NCBI GenBank assembly: GCA_018389105.1
Contig: JACATO010002142.1
Span: 186,001-250,000 of the forward strand
Length of the DNA: 64,000 nt
DNA from: Nautilus pompilius
Taxonomy: Eukaryota > Mollusca > Cephalopoda > Nautilida > Nautilidae
Direction: 5' to 3'
Position numbers and translations under genes: made by a program. Below are positions 1 to 14,939 of this stretch, one piece after another (the first letter of the stretch is position 1; each line of letters opens with the position of its first letter). A model generated the notes under the pieces. That model had not been told where the DNA came from. It ran no database searches and was given only the letters and a program-made list of their open reading frames with translations.

Positions 1-260
1 CAGACTGAGTTCAATCCCAATTCAGGGTCCGCTTGGTTTGACTTATCTACCCCTGGAAATAATCTCTTCTCACCTTTCTTCAGCCAGCCACTAGTTTCCT
101 CCCACATCTAAAAAAAATGAACAGCTCCAGTGGGGGGGGGGGGGTTCTGCTAAAGTCTAAAGTACCAGGCGCAACACTGCCAACCTTTCCTAGCAATACA
201 CTCTCTCACCTACCAGGAGGGTATCGACCTTGTAAACATCACTGTATGAGAAAGATGAAT
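1..260 (+). repeat. tRNA-derived SINE copy (5' end cut by window edge)
   Basis: A RNA polymerase III B-box-like motif (GAGTTCAATCCC, bases 7-18) is followed by a body shared with copies near 15.0, 35.5 and 47.1 kb. The most recognisable shared stretch is 'tttcctcccacatctaaa' followed by an 'agctccagtgg'-like segment. The A box would lie upstream of the window. The short reading frame over this copy is not a gene. Family assignment rests on comparing copies within this window only. Confidence 0.55.
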
Positions 261-3200
261 GTGCTTTACATTTTGTCTTCTGAGAACAATGGATATAATC
301 TCCAAAATAAGAAAACTGTACATCTAACAAATGCTTAGTAATAATTATGCAAGACATTTGAACAATGAAGTACTCTCAACAGAGACAACCAGATTTATAG
401 GATCATTTTTTAAAAAATGCTATCCTACTATCATTATTGAAAGACTGCCTTTTATTTCATAGCTATAGAGTGCATGGCAGCAAAAATAAATTACTCATGA
501 CTTCAATGTATTTCCCAACCTAAAAAAAAAACAAAAACAAAACAAAACTACCAGAAAAATAGTAATTTAATTAGCCATGTAAAAGATTTCACTTGACAGT
601 TTTGATGTAAACAAAGTATCCTTCATTTTTTTTTAAACTAGCTTATCACTAAATACAGGTCTCTCTTGATCAGAACAAAGTTATTTGAGTTGAGAAGTAA
701 AGGGTTAAGTTTGAGCATTCTCCATCATCTTAACTCCCCCCCCTCCCTTGGCATTAAGTTTAATCCTGGAAACAAATGGTTTTGGGTACAATAATGCTAA
801 TTTGCAGAGGATGCTTCTATTTTATTTTTTTTTTTACTATACATGAGACTTCCACTTATCTGTTTGACATAGGTTTATTCTTTAAATAAACATCACTTCA
901 GCCCAATGTGCCACTAAAGCCTCTTACAGGTCTACGTTCCCTTATCACAAGAGACAGATTAATGTTACGTTATTTTGTGTTAAAAAAAAAACAAAATTGT
1001 TGCATTTACAGCTGTAGTGGTATATGAAGAGGCTAAACTGCACCCCTTTTCACTAATCCATAAACACTCGACTGCCATTTAACAGAATATGATGATTTAA
1101 ACAAAATTTTTCTTCTTTTAAATTACAGGAGTCACTGCACTCAGAACTGTTCTTGGCTTCCATTCTTCTCATTCAAACCCACCTACTTTGTAAATATAAC
1201 AATGTATGCTTACTATGCCATCATGGTCGAAAGACCCATTAAAACAAATTTTCATCTTGCTTTCTTTTCACAAACTTTACCAGTATTTTTTTTTTTAAAA
1301 AAAAAAAAAAAGAAGTGTTCCTTAGGATGGAAAGGGGGAAGGAAGGAAAGAAAAATGAAACTGGCAATAGTTTGCACGACCAACTGCAGAGAGTTTTCAT
1401 TGCTCTCGCAGTTTACAAAAACCACCATCTCTGCTCGAGTCAGTCAGTAAAAAGTATCTCACCTTGCTACATCACTAACGCCATCTGGATTGTGAAAACC
1501 TGCATGCAAACAAACAAAAAAAAAAAAAAAATGCTACATTAAGTCAGGTGGCTTAAAGACAGATACTCGGATTCCAGCCAAGTTGATTTGCAGGTAAGTT
1601 ACGTAGACAATTTGAATTTCAATCTATAAGTGAACGTGCGCGCGCAAAGATAGCGAAGGCACATACAATTTGAAGTCGCATAAGAAACCTTAAGTGGACA
1701 GAGTTGGGTTGAAAATGTATTTGAGAGAATACAGCTGATTCCAAGGCATTATGAATAGCTAAGATTAAGAAAAGCCTATTTTAAAAAAAATGAAAATTTA
1801 AGTTCAAAGAATTTTTAATAAAAAAGCCTTTCCAACTTTTACAGTTTTCGTGTCAATCCTTCCACGTGTATGTAATATATATTTATAATTCAGAAAAAAA
1901 AAGAAGTTATATTCTAGTAGGTAAAGGTTTCAGTTTACAAAGCATATGAGAAAAAAAAAACAAACAAGTAGCTAGATTGGGTCTGCTATAACATCAACCT
2001 GGAAATCAAATCTATAGATCAGCATTCAAGATAAAACACTGCACCAGCATTTAATTCCCAATTCTTCTTTTATTCAAAATTGTCATTTTTTTTTTTTTTT
2101 CCTCCTTTGGCTCCTCAACATACTTCTAGAAAGGTGGTTTTCTCCATCCATCTTCTATAACAAATATGCTTCTCTCAAGAAATAGTTACAAAGTGCAATT
2201 TAATTTTTTTTTTTAAAGTCTACAAAGTTATAACCAGAGTCGAGTAACAGATGTTATATAAATCTCAAGTATTCAAATTTTAATATTTCTTCCATACAGT
2301 TCAAGGTAGAATAATAGAAAATGGAAAATATTGAACATCCTCTCGTGTTTCAGAATACTTAACTTTCATTCAATCGTGAATTATGGAAAATATACTGTGA
2401 ACAAAAATGACGCAAGAAGTAAACAAACAAAATCAACTGCGATCAAAGTTTGCGGTTTTAAACAGCGTATATAAATGCGGAATGGTTAAAGAGAAATTTT
2501 CTTTTTTTAACAGAGGCATGACAACTGGTATGGCGGGGGGGGTTTTTTTCAATTAGATTTCATTTATGCAAGCTGAATCAATAATAAAGAGCAGTTACTC
2601 CTCCTTGGAACATTTTCATCAAAAACGTTATGAATGATTTCATCTTTTATTTGAAACTCTAGTAAAATAATTATATTTTAGAATTCTATATTACTCTCAG
2701 GCACCTGCTAGAACTTCAGATTAACAAGCCATCCATTTCTAGACCATCTACGAATAAACTTTCCAGCAAACTGTCGAAATTCCAAATTAGTCTAAAACTC
2801 TGGGCCAAAACTGGATAGATAATAAACAAATTTCCATATGGCTTTTCTTCAAATGATTAACAAAATAGCATTTAAAAAAATATTAATATAGTTTTTTTTT
2901 TTTTTTTTTTAAGAATTTGCTTCAGATTTCAATAATATATAAAAGGATAACACTACAATTTTCTTCCAAATATGAAGTTTGTATTTATTATGTAAACAAT
3001 CCTAGTGTTTTTAAACTGTTTATTTTTATAACACATGAAAAAAAAAAGTTCTTTCATTGTGATTTAAAGACGTTTTTTTTTTTTAAAGGTGTGTGTGTCT
3101 ACAACTTGTTTGTACTAGGGATGTCTATAAAGGTGCTCCCTTTCATCGGTATAGATCACATTTTATCTGCAAAGACGATAATGTGATAATGCGTCCAAAA

Positions 3201-6200
3201 CAAGGAAGTTCACACAAATTTGCTGTGTTAACAGGTGTAAGTCAAGTCTAAATATTTGCTTATAGGAGAATTAATTGCATCCATCCGTTTTCTCCCTATA
3301 TGGGTATTTAGAAAAGTAACTTAGGTAAGTCAATTCAACAGAGAGCAGCAAAATTCCTGCCAGGAATTTTGTTTGTTCAGGTGGTAGGGAATAATGACAA
3401 ACAACCAGCTACCAAGCACAAAAGGAATTAGAGTTGGCCTGCTAAGCTATTCTTTATTGACCAATGATGGTTGATAAATCAATTCCGGAGTACAATACAG
3501 GAGTGTCAATGACATCAGTTGATTATATTAAATACAACACTACCAATAGATTTGAATTATACATACCACAGTTTACTACATAATTTGAAACAATCTACAA
3601 AGGATGGGGATTAAAGATAATGATTCCCCTCCATTTATAAATACAAAAAAAAATATTTCAATAAATTTGGAACTATGCTGCATTATGAAAGCATATTCTG
3701 ATAATGTAAGGATAGGTTGTTTGTAACTCTTGACAGGTCTTAGTTGTTAGTTAATTGTGTGGCTATTGGATACATTTTTTAGCAAAATTCCCAATGTAAA
3801 ATAATTTAGTTGGAAAAAGTTTTGCAGTGTCACTTTTATCATCTTATAAAACAAATATTACAAAAAATGGGCAATAACAGTAAAACAGATGACTACAATC
3901 ATAACTGCATCAGATATATATAGACGAGGTTATGCATAAAAACTAATGAAAATAATTCTTTCTCAATGGGCTAATGATTTTTTCTCATGACATTAAAAGC
4001 AAAGAGCTGAAGAATGTATATAGAAAGCCACTATTTCACATTACTACAGAACTGATATCAGATCATAGGCAAAATACTTAGCCAGGATAAAATTAGTCCA
4101 ATGGAAGTCTCTTAAAATATGCACATCCTTGATATCATAACTATTAAGTGTTAAAAACATACCAACTTGGTCTTAATCAACAGTTCATCAGGATGTATGC
4201 AAATTAGCATTATACCAGTGTCTTGTATTATAAGACTAATTTCAAACTTATGCTAAGTGCATGACAATAAAAGAATTTCTAATTACAGCCAATAAAATAT
4301 GCAGTGATGAAGTCTAATAGATTCTGCACTTTGCTAACATAGAAGAAAATTGCGTTTTTTTTTTTTTTTTGGTGCTTTTAGAAAATAGTTATGGCAAAAC
4401 TTCTTTCAAGTAAAAAATGGCTTTTGGCACCAGAAGGGTTTTTTGTTTTGTTTTTGTTTTTTTTTAAATTCTTCAACCTCATAATTATCTCAGCACTATT
4501 CATAATTTTCAATGAGTATGACAGGATTCAATTGTTCACAACTTAAGGTGATAGCATTATGTTACCATCCGCATTATTTAACAGAGTGAAAGAAGATGCA
4601 TTTTTATACTGGTCAGAGAACCACTTTCAAAGCTATAGGCAGACAACTCATATCATATCACATCAGGGATGGATTAGGGCAATCTGAAGCCCTAAGCTAA
4701 ACCCTTTTGAGGCTCCCAAAGGCTCAAATAATAAAATGTCAATCATATTATATTAGCTTCAGACATAATGTATATTATCTTTTATTATTTAAATTGACAC
4801 ATTTAAAGTGTTTCTTTCTGTATGAAACCCTTTATGAGTTGAGACCCCAAACTGAAGCTTATCTAGCTAATAACTTAAATCTAACCCTGGATACAGTACA
4901 CCAAAATAATCAACCTTAGATTACTCCAAATTAATTACATTGCTTCTTTTGAAACCTAAAGATAACTCATTAAAAAAAGAGACTTACTAATTAATATTCG
5001 ATTTAATCAAACATCAATCTGTGCAGAAGTAATATTAAACTATGACAAAATTACCAACATGACAACAACAAAAGACAAAAACATACCAAAATATTTTTGA
5101 ATTCAACCAAAATCTTTTTTTTTTCTTTCCAATACACCAATGTCTACAGCCAAGGTGAAGAAAGCAGAGAGTTGCAGTTAGAGAATGTATCCTGCATCAC
5201 AAACCAAGCACTTCCAACTTTCATCTAGCTCCTGAAGAAGAAACCATGCCAGACAGGTAAGCCAACCTGAACTCAGGTCCTCAGCCTTGGCAGCCTATTA
5301 GCCTCATCACCAGTAACCCCTATTATAATCAACTGAAAAACCAAATGAAACAAAGCAACATGACACACTGTGATAAGTGTCTGGAACTTAGAATTTCCAT
5401 TTCAATTTCTAACAGAATCAGAACTCTTTTCCATACGTTATTTATTTTACAGCATCAGTGAAGTAAGGTCACCTTAGTGAGCAAGACCATAGAAGATTCA
5501 GTGCACAGGGAAAATTTTAAAATATCATGGTACATTTTTTTTAGCTACCTTTTGTTGCCATCAATTTAGTATTTGGATATATAAAAAATGAATTTATTCT
5601 AGGCATAAAAATCTATATATATTGTTTATTTTTTATCAAACTTAAAATGACAATTTCAAAATTACATGATTTATACTAACCTACAGCATAACAATACTGA
5701 AATATTACACACACACACACACACGTGGTACTCAAGTGAAAATTTCTAAATGCTTGTTGGCAACAAAAATGACCAGTAGTAGCAAGGAACCTCGCTGTAT
5801 AGAATCACAATGGTAGCTACAAGACATTACCAAACTAAATACTCCTTACTGTAGGGCAGTTGTAAAATAACCAAGCAATTGACGTGGCTACAAATTTTCA
5901 GCAGCAGATTGTGTGGATGCATACATATGCTGTGCATGTATAAGTGATGTCAATGACACTGTAAAGTTGCTTTTTCCATGATCACTACAAACATCTCATG
6001 ATAATAGTGCAGTATGCTCTCCATAGATTCAATAGGCAATGAGGTACTGATGTCACTATCCACTATTAAAGACAAGTATTTTCCACCACAGATATCTGCA
6101 GCGAAGTCTGTGTAGTCACCTGACCTGGATAAGGATACATCGTTGGTAGGTGAGGGCCATCAAACAGCAGTGAGTCCTGATTACAGATAAAACCCATTCT

Positions 6201-8645
6201 AACTTGAAACTTCTGTGCAGCAAATGCGATAATGTTAAAAAAAAAGAGCAATACACTGCTGCAAACATTAACCAACATAACCTTAGTGACAGCAGAATGG
6301 TAGTACAAAAAGGAATAATTTCAGCCTGAACCCCCCCCCCCATCCCTTAGCATATCTCAAGGTCAATCCACCAACTGGGGGGTACCTGGATAAAGTTTAA
6401 AGACCAATTTTCTTTGTCAGCCATGCTCAAAAACAAAATCATCAGTCCACAGCACCATAGACCAGAGTCAAGATCCTCCTTCCAGCAGACTAGCCAACAG
6501 TATACTTGGACCTGTTACCTATCAAACACCTCAAAGATGCAGTCAACAACAACCCCCACCCCCCTCCATAATCTGGGTATGGAGTAGCAGCTAACAATAC
6601 CAGAAGGCTCAATAAAACCAAGAAACAGCATTCCAACCCATGATCAATCCAAATGGAGCCCCACACAAAGCCAACTTTACCTACACAAGCTGTGTCATGC
6701 AGTAAAAAATCTGCTAAAATAAAATTCATCTTTTTTTTTTTTTGGAGAACAAGTCTTCCATAACACATTCTCTCATGTTAGTTCAAATTTTCAGCAATAT
6801 AGAAAACAAACAACAGTACCCCCCCTAAACACCACTTTAATATTTACTGTTTAAGTTCAAGGATTAGCTGAATGTGATTGCTTTAATTTATAAGAACTGT
6901 TTAAAAAAAATACAACAAGTCAAGTTTAAGTTCACTTTTAGATGAAAGTTCTAGTTTGTTCCAGGTTTTCAAAACTTAATTATCTTATAGCAGTTTTTCT
7001 GTAAAAAAGAAAAAAAAAAGCTGAAATAAAAGTAGCAGAGCAATACCAAACTATTTCCTCCAACTCGGAATAATCATTTTAACTCTTTGAAGATGGCACT
7101 CATTTACAGGGCATGGACAATGATCCTATCAGAGTAATCCCATAAGTGTACTTCAAGATCTAACAGACCAATGGATATCCTTCAGATGATTAGCTACATA
7201 GAAATTATTTTTCATTTGTAAGTATTACCAAAATATACTGCTAAATGTTGTTCTAAACAAGTGTGGCTGTAACAGAATGCTTAAATAGTAAGAAAACTTT
7301 TTAGCTAAAAAGAATTCTAATTCTGCTTCACTCTTCAATACAGTCAGATCATTATTCCAAATTATTTTAATTAGGAAAGGAATGTTTGAGCATCTTTCTA
7401 AGCTCTAATATTTTAAAAACTTTATCTGCACTTTTTTTTTTAAAATATGGTCAAATTCTCTTATATAAATAAAAAATTAATTATTCAAATATAGCAGCCG
7501 AAATTTCAAACTCCAATCATACAGACTGACTATTATAGCAATGTTTGTAAAACCCCTAGAGGTAAAGAAGTTGGTCACATCCAGCAATCTTAGCATCTGC
7601 TCGTTATATAGATAAATCCCTCGAAACAATTCTTCTGATGATGCAATGAGATGCAAAAGAAAAAAAAAATGGAAATATACAGGAGCAAGCAAGAATTTAA
7701 AATTTAAAAGGATAACTTAAAAAAGTTAGGTATACACACTATATTTTAATAACTTGATTTCTTTTTCCTACTTTGTTGTTCAACAATAGACTTTCAAATA
7801 AACAGACCTTCATACTCAATCAAAAATCTTGAATTTATACTTGGCACTTATGTTCTTCTTCATGTCTCTCTACATGGAAAAAATAAGTTCTGTCTTGTAA
7901 AACTTGTGGTGGTGCAATATTATAAACTGGAAAAAAATAAATAAAAACAGCTGACATGTCAGGGCCTCCATTTAAAAAAATTTTTTTAAATTAAAACAAT
8001 ACATATAACTTTGATAATTCATCATTTATCAATAACAGGATTCAAACAGGCCAGCAGTGATGCGACACCAAGGGTCTGAAGAGTTTGCTACGTGTGTTTC
8101 CACAGAACCCCAACAACTTCCTCTGTCAAACTTAAGAGACCCTTTTTTTTCATGTTTGTTTTTTTTATCAAATTATCCACTGATAGTAAAGAAACAAACA
8201 GCCTGGAAAGTTCACTAAATTTTTGTATTCCAGTTAAATGTAGACAAAATTAATTAAGAATCAAAATGTGTCATTAGAAGCGATATGGATTCCTACATTT
8301 CTGCTCATTGAATTGTCAAAATATGGTAGGTACAATTGCACAATTTGAAAACATGTTAAAGAATGGAGTAGGTACAACAAATGGATATTTTAATGCTTTC
8401 TTGTACAAAAATGTGCTTCCAGAACCTGTATTTGTTCCCCAAACGATCATTCTAGAAAACATCTATTTACATTTTTTTTTTTTTTTGCTGCCATTTTTTT
8501 CCAAATTTAAATTTCTCCATATATGGATACAGATTTTCGTTAGTTTGTTTCCTAAACAAAATAGTTATCTTTTCTTGAAAGATCTACCATTTCTTATCTT
8601 CACATCACTGGTGTGTAGCCAATATTAGCTAGATTTTAATCAATA
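261..8645. other. Non-coding flank downstream of the LYSMD gene
   Basis: No convincing exon was found on either strand. Contents are poly-A/T tracts, a (CA)n run at 5706-5724, poly-C/G runs (for example 6331-6341) and AT-rich DNA. Part of the upper end (just below 8646) must be the 3' untranslated region of the LYSMD gene on the minus strand. The cleavage site cannot be fixed, because reverse-strand AATAAA hexamers are frequent by chance at this base composition. A higher-GC patch at about 6320-6770 and another at about 5150-5330 look like old repeat relics but match nothing I can name. Confidence 0.5.
3349..3371. repeat. Perfect 11-bp-arm palindrome
   Basis: CAAAATTCCTG, one C, then CAGGAATTTTG: perfect 11-bp arms with a single-base centre. 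It lies in the non-coding flank below the LYSMD gene. No flanking element borders were found, so function is unknown. Confidence 0.8.
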
Positions 8646-8841
8646 TTACAGCTGGTATAAGTCTTCGTCAGCCTGCTCAGATTTCTGGAGAGTAGATTTC
8701 ACTCGCTGGTTTTTGGTCCGACTTCGTATAACAAGAACGGGTGAACTACGATCCTTGAAACTGTAGGTAATAGATAAAGGGTCTAAGGAGGTCCTGCTAG
8801 ATACCAGGTACAGTGGGTCATCGAGGTTTAGGTCCTGCAAA
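8646..8841 (-). CDS. LYSMD1: LYSMD1/2-like gene, terminal coding exon (exon 4)
   Basis: The last coding exon encodes about 64 residues and a TAA stop. The acceptor is TTCTTTTTAG|T; one base completes the split codon left by exon 3 (GG + T, Gly), so phases match. The peptide begins LQDLNLDDPLYLV, then becomes basic (VIRSRTKNQRVKSTLQKS) and ends EQADEDLYQL. The basic stretch followed by an acidic -DEx(L/I/F)xxL terminus resembles the C-terminal tail of animal LYSMD1 proteins, which is why the LYSMD1 symbol is used. Invertebrates usually have one LYSMD1/2 ancestor-type gene, so LYSMD2 is equally acceptable. No transmembrane segment is present, consistent with LYSMD1/2 and unlike LYSMD3/4. The intron above is 14.6 kb. 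Confidence 0.8.
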
Positions 8842-11800
8842 CTAAAAAGAACAAAAATACCAGTTATTAATGAGCAATGTTGTTGAAATGTTTACCAATC
8901 AAATGGTCCATAGTTAATGAAGCAAAACTGATTCTTATTAGCCATGCTGTTGTAACTTGCTTTATGAAATCATGATCACTTATCTGCATTATAATAATAC
9001 TGACAGCCACAAGTGTGTACAAAGATAAAATCAGATAAGGGTTAAACGCAGTATCAATGACCTCTTCACACAGAAATCCGAGCCAGACTATATTAGTGTG
9101 TCTTAATGTCATCTAATGTTTAACGAGATTTATCCAGTTTATGAATAAACATCAATTTCCAAGCATACAAGTGAGTTTATTTTGAAATAAGAATTTCATC
9201 TGCATGCTAATTCAATAGCAAGCCCCCCCCCCCACTGATAATTTCACAGATCCTTTAACATTAATCAATCTATTCATGTGGAAAAATCTGTTAGTTTTTC
9301 TTCTTCTGAAGCCTTTCTTTCCAAAACCTTTCAAGCAAAACATTAAAATAAGCACTTCTGGTTCAACTTAGCTGAAATGCCTAGTAGAATTTTTCAGTCT
9401 TCATTATGATTTTGCAATTTTATTTGTTGCACACTCCATCAGTAAAACTGTAGGGCAAATAAAGTGTGCAAGAACTGTCTCCAGGTGTCCACATGTAGAA
9501 ATGCACGCAAAAAGTCATTTCGCCTTATTGTCATTGACTTTGAAATGGGCATCACTCCTGCTGCTAGGCAACAGTGAACTTACACTTTCCACGATAAACA
9601 GCTACTAGTGTAGACAAAACTTACCGCTTCAGCATCTCAAGTACCTTCCTGGCTGGTAGCAAAAAAAAAAAAAAACTGGCCAAGATCAACAAATGGTGAT
9701 ATTATGAATATCAAGTAGCAAATTCTTAGCTTATTTAAAAATAACTAACAAAAATTTATTCAAATTTCCCATAAAACAGTGTCATGTTTGAAGTTTGCAA
9801 ACAGTGAGTAGTATTTAGTTTAACCAATCGTGAACAGCAACAAGATCAGCTTTGGACACTTGTACACTCCTCACCCCATACCCCCCCCACAAAAAAAAAT
9901 GTTTAGCAAAAATTAAAAACACTGAACTGAAAAGTGTCTTCCTCAGGACTAAATCCCAATGGCACCAGAAAAAGATGTCCCAGGTGTAGATTCAGCAGCT
10001 AGTTCATTTACTATTAATAAGATGGAAAATGCCTGAAATGATCCTTTATTTTATCTAAAGATATAAGATGAGTGCTAACATATTAGCACTAAATACATTA
10101 AAGTGCCCGAAATAAGGATCTAGCCCTGACCAAACAATATTTGGATCCTATCTTAAAATAGTTAATTTTTTTTTTTTTCAGTTGGCCTGAACCATATTCA
10201 GAGCTAACCATCTTTCCATCAAACTTGTAATCCTTCCCATGCTCAAGGATTTATTAAATATTTTGAAAGCTAGCCACAGCTGTCTTAGGAATTAATCCAC
10301 TATTTGTATTAAACATAAACGATGAAATAATAATCATCTAGCAGCTGCGATATTAAGGTTTATTACTGCAAAAAAAGAAAAGTATCAAAGGCACACTACG
10401 AAATCTGGCCAGACCCATATCAAACTCACGTCTAACTAGTTTTCTTTACCAACATCTAAAGTTACATTAAATTCTCTATAAAAAAGATTTAACAAAAAAA
10501 AACCTCATCTACTATCGATGATGGTGATGATTATATCTATTTCTATTTCATCATAGAGAACAATTACAGATGAGAGAGAGAGAGATAATATACATCTTTC
10601 AATGTGTTTTGATTACTATGAAATAGCTAATTTAATTATCTTCATAATTCAGAAACAAATCTTTGCTATTAAAGTTTCAAAAAATGTAATTATTGTTCAG
10701 TTTTATCATTCTTGCATTGAATCTGACTTCAGAGAGACCACCTTGGCTGTAAGACAATGTGCTAGCAGTTCTTCTTTTCATTATCACATATTCACTAAAG
10801 TGCTGCTGTGTAGTAAAAGCCTAATCAAGAAATTACAGCATCCTCCACCTCTTAATAAAGGTAGAACTTTTAATGACTATCAAGATAAGGAGAATGTTTT
10901 ATTTTGCAAGAAGCCAAATCCCCACTTTCTATAGATATATAATTTAAACATTTCTTTTAATCTGCAACAGCAATTTAACCAGCATTTCAATTGCTACAAG
11001 ATGAATAAGATTTACTCACTATAAAACTATACACTCAATTCAAAGTTTTAGTTATCCCTTCATAGTCAGGATTATTAAGGTACATGCTGTAGATAGTTTC
11101 AGCAATGGTCCTCTCTTTAATAGTGTAGTTTTTGAAGTAGTATGGTGTAGTGTGGTTGGTAGCATCCAGATATACAAAGGTGAAGACCATACAGGCTATT
11201 TTATTAGTGGTCTATACTGATTAAAGATTAAAAGTTCTATCTGTAAAAAAGTTCTCTTCATTAGTCTAAATAAATGACTGACCAAAAAAAAAACAAACAA
11301 AAAACTTTAGCTCAAGAGAAAACACACAACTGCTCATTCTAGAAGACTAGTACTTTCAAAGCCTATAGTTTAAGATGTCGTAAGTCCATTTGTCATCACT
11401 GCTTAGTGACTAGCTTTCATTAATCAAAGCATTCATGATGATGCACATTACACTCCACCAGCTAGAGTGATTTAGCCTTGGTCTTGTAGTTCTTCCCCTT
11501 TTCTTGTACAAACAAACTGTTTTTGATCTGGTGTAAATTCCAAATTTCCTGCACTAGTACTACAGCTATTACTCCCTTGATTAGAAAAGAAAAGCCCATC
11601 ACAAATATGTCTATCCCACAGAGAGCGGTTCTGTTCTGCAGAAGAATCTTCACCAGGTTTTGACTTAAGTGTGCTGAATTCTTTGCTTAGCTGATTTAGA
11701 AGGGCACTGACTCAATGTTGGACAATAACTATTTGTACATACTTGTCTGATTTACACACATTACAAAGCTTGTTGTAATTCTTACATTCAGAATTTAATA

Positions 11801-13119
11801 AAAATTGTTATTTGGAAAAATACTTATTCAAGGAATTTTACTTTGAAGGAAACCAGTGTTAGCAGAACATGTTTCTATAATTCCATATTAAAAACTGCAG
11901 ACTGATTTTGAAATCTTCATGCCAATTGGTCCAGGGGATCATTAGATGAACAAACTATAGTGTACATTATTGAATAATTTCTCAAATGATTTAGTTATGT
12001 TAACAAGGGCATAACTAAATCTGTAAACATGGGTTTGTTTCTGGCAATCTGATAAACACAAAGGCCTTTGAGTCAGAGTTATCTCCAAAATCAAAGACAA
12101 CTAAGGTGGTGGTGTCTTTCAATATTACTATATTAGCTAATAACTGATAACTACTAAAGTAGGCATACAAGTGTTTAAATATTATCCATGGTAATTAATA
12201 AGTTTAAAAAAAAAAAAAACGTTCTCCCTTGCAAGAGTAAACCATAAGTATAAACATTTGAGAAATTACAGCACTTCACTTCACTTTGAACTCGCATGCT
12301 GACGTCAACAAGGCATCCACCAAAGGAACCCTCACCCCCCGGTTTGTTTCTTAAATAAAGCAGAGGAGAACCAAGTTTGGAGATTTCAGCCATATGCCTA
12401 TCACAAAAAATCATTAGGTTTCCTTTCCTTTAAAGATGGGGGAAGAAATCTGCAACCCCAGAAGAAATCAATGCTGTTGAGAAGAGACAAGAATAAACCG
12501 TGCCAAGGAGTTTCACCAAACAAAGCTGGTCCTCAATTATATCAGTCTACCACTGGACTGCTGCCATGCTTCTGACTTAAACACAAGCCAGTTTAACAGA
12601 TCACCCCCATGCTCCAATAAACAACCCATCCGCACTAAAAGAGCTATATTAAAATTATAATAATTCCCATTTGTTTAATATTTTGGCAAGTAAATATAGT
12701 CCATCAAAAATTTACTTTGTAGACATGACAACCCTTGATCGTTGTTTTTACAAATATTAAACAAAAAATAATCTCTCATTTTTTAATCAATTGAAGCATT
12801 CTTTAATGTCATCTACCAACATACTCATCCTGTAAATGTTGCAGAATCACTATGTATCACTTCATTTGATGCTGCTTTAGAAAATGTTCCTTATTTGGGC
12901 ATGTTATTGTTGAATTACCGATCACTTCATGCTTGGTACGATTGTCAGTTATTTGTTGTACTTCTTCCATATCAGGTCTTTCTGATACAACACTGACTCC
13001 CCCCAATCTTCACTGATTTGAAAACATGTATTGTGTCTGCAGAAAAGTTAGAATACCAAAAGATGCCAAGCTATATGATAGAGATCAAAATCATTTTTAA
13101 AAAAAAAAACCATCTTTCT

Positions 13120-13215
13120 TCTTATGTCATCAGCAAAGAAACCAAGTAAAATTACTTCAATGTTTCTTTTGTTTCCATCCTTTTGTTTGATGTTCATGTA
13201 GATCTTTGCTGCTTG
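13120..13215 (+). repeat. Dispersed repeat, copy 1 of 3
   Basis: Shares a diverged stretch with about 34660-34745 and 50010-50088. Each has a segment like 'caaagaaaccaagtaaaatta' shortened or mutated, then a run of 'aatgttt...tttcattt'-like sequence, then a 'catgta/atga' end. All copies are old. The family was not recognised. Confidence 0.4.
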
Positions 13216-14939
13216 TCATATGTTCAATGTCAATGTCACTTAGCTTCTATTGTGGAGATGTTCTCATAGTTTAGTTCCTATGTTGCCGATCAAAGCTTTC
13301 AGCAGATTGAATTATTTGACTCACTAATAACCTACCACAAAATTCTGAACTTTGTTCAGTTCTGATAAACACTCAGGTGGCAATTTGAACCAACAGTATT
13401 TTACTAACTTCAGGTAGGAGAGAAAAAAAAAGAAGAAAAAAGCATCTAAGTGGTACTGCTGGATTTTCTGAAAAAGAAATTATATTTTTTAAAATTTTGC
13501 AATGAATAATTTACTTAAAATTTTTATAAAAACTGCATGCTTCATTCATAACAAAAACTGAAAAAAAATAAATCTATATAGTTTTTACTATCAAGCACAT
13601 CAGTATACATTGAATAAGATCCATCTCCACATTATTTTCTACATGTGAGGATGAAAAAAAGTGCATCTAACTTTGTTAAACAAAACTGCTTACAACTGTT
13701 GTTGTAAATAAACAGACTAAACTTATATATTGTTTGAAATTTATTCTTTTGAAGGGTAGTCCGCAATCTTTTTAAATGTATATTAACATGAACAAAATGT
13801 GTAAGGTAAAGCAATTGTGCATACGAAATTATTTTTAAAATCTAGTTCCCTTTATGAGAAAATTACCATACTGTAAATATAACATGGCCATGTGAAAACT
13901 AATGTGTGTGATAACTTGATGGTTGTTTTCTTAGAAAACCTTCATCCTCAATATCTGAATTAAATGAAAATAACTTTTGAATATTATTTTGTGGCAAAGG
14001 GAAACATTTTACATAAAGCTGCATGGAATTTCATTTGTACAGGAGTTAAAATCAACGAAGTCCATCCCTCCTTGACCTAAATTTTCCACATCCATTTGAA
14101 GAGTGGCTCCTAAAAAAAACTGAAAGATGAAATGCTTCTTTCCATAAGCTGCATCTTGAACTAGAAACAAATAAGCAAGTGTGCTTTATAGACCAGAAAA
14201 ATACAGTATCTTTATATACATTCATATATCAATCTAGGATGTCAGCTAAGAGTTGAAGAGTTCAGTAACTCAATTCACTTGAAAGGCTCTTCTACAACCT
14301 CCAGTTGCCACACTTGCTGCTGCTGAATAGCATCAGACAAAAAAAACTATCACCATTCTTAATGCAATCTATGTAAATAAACAAAGGTGATATGAAAAAG
14401 TGTCAATACCTGTCTGAAAAAATGAAAGTCATGTTTCATTTTACTCTCTACTTGTCAGCATTAACCACATTCTTAATTCATCATTACAAATGATCAAATG
14501 CTAGAATTTATTCCTTTAACTGCTGCTTATTTGTTAGCTCCTACAATTAGCAAAACAAAAGCATCAAAATATTCTGATGTAGCACTGTTTATTCATTTTG
14601 CTCCATGATTAATTTGCAATTAAATAGCAGCATTAAAGTGGTAGCAAATTCTAAAAATGAACAAATTACTGTTTTACCAGTCAGTGGCAATTGCAACATA
14701 TCCTTACCACTGTTGCATATTTCAGCAACCTACTTTTTATTTTACACACAAAAAAAAGGGGGGGTTACCAATGTTACATGCTTCCCTGATTACAGATGTT
14801 GCAAATTTCTATCTAGGTTACAAAGTTATGGATTGAATGCTTACATACTGCTGGGGTTGCACAAACATTAGTAAGAGTCCCTAGAAGAACTCTCCATTTT
14901 CAGACATGAGAAAAGGCCATAAGGGAGATATGCCAAACT

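Noticed and set aside
6320-6770. Higher-GC patch with a 92-codon minus-strand frame (hydrophobic, Leu-rich)
   Set aside because: No homologue recognised and no splice context; probably an old repeat, so listed only as part of the flank.
8308-8628. 106-codon plus-strand frame, Phe-rich
   Set aside because: Driven by a poly-T tract; antisense to the probable LYSMD 3' region.
10602-10934. 110-codon plus-strand frame
   Set aside because: No similarity to known proteins, no splice or promoter support, AT-rich codons; consistent with chance in an intron.
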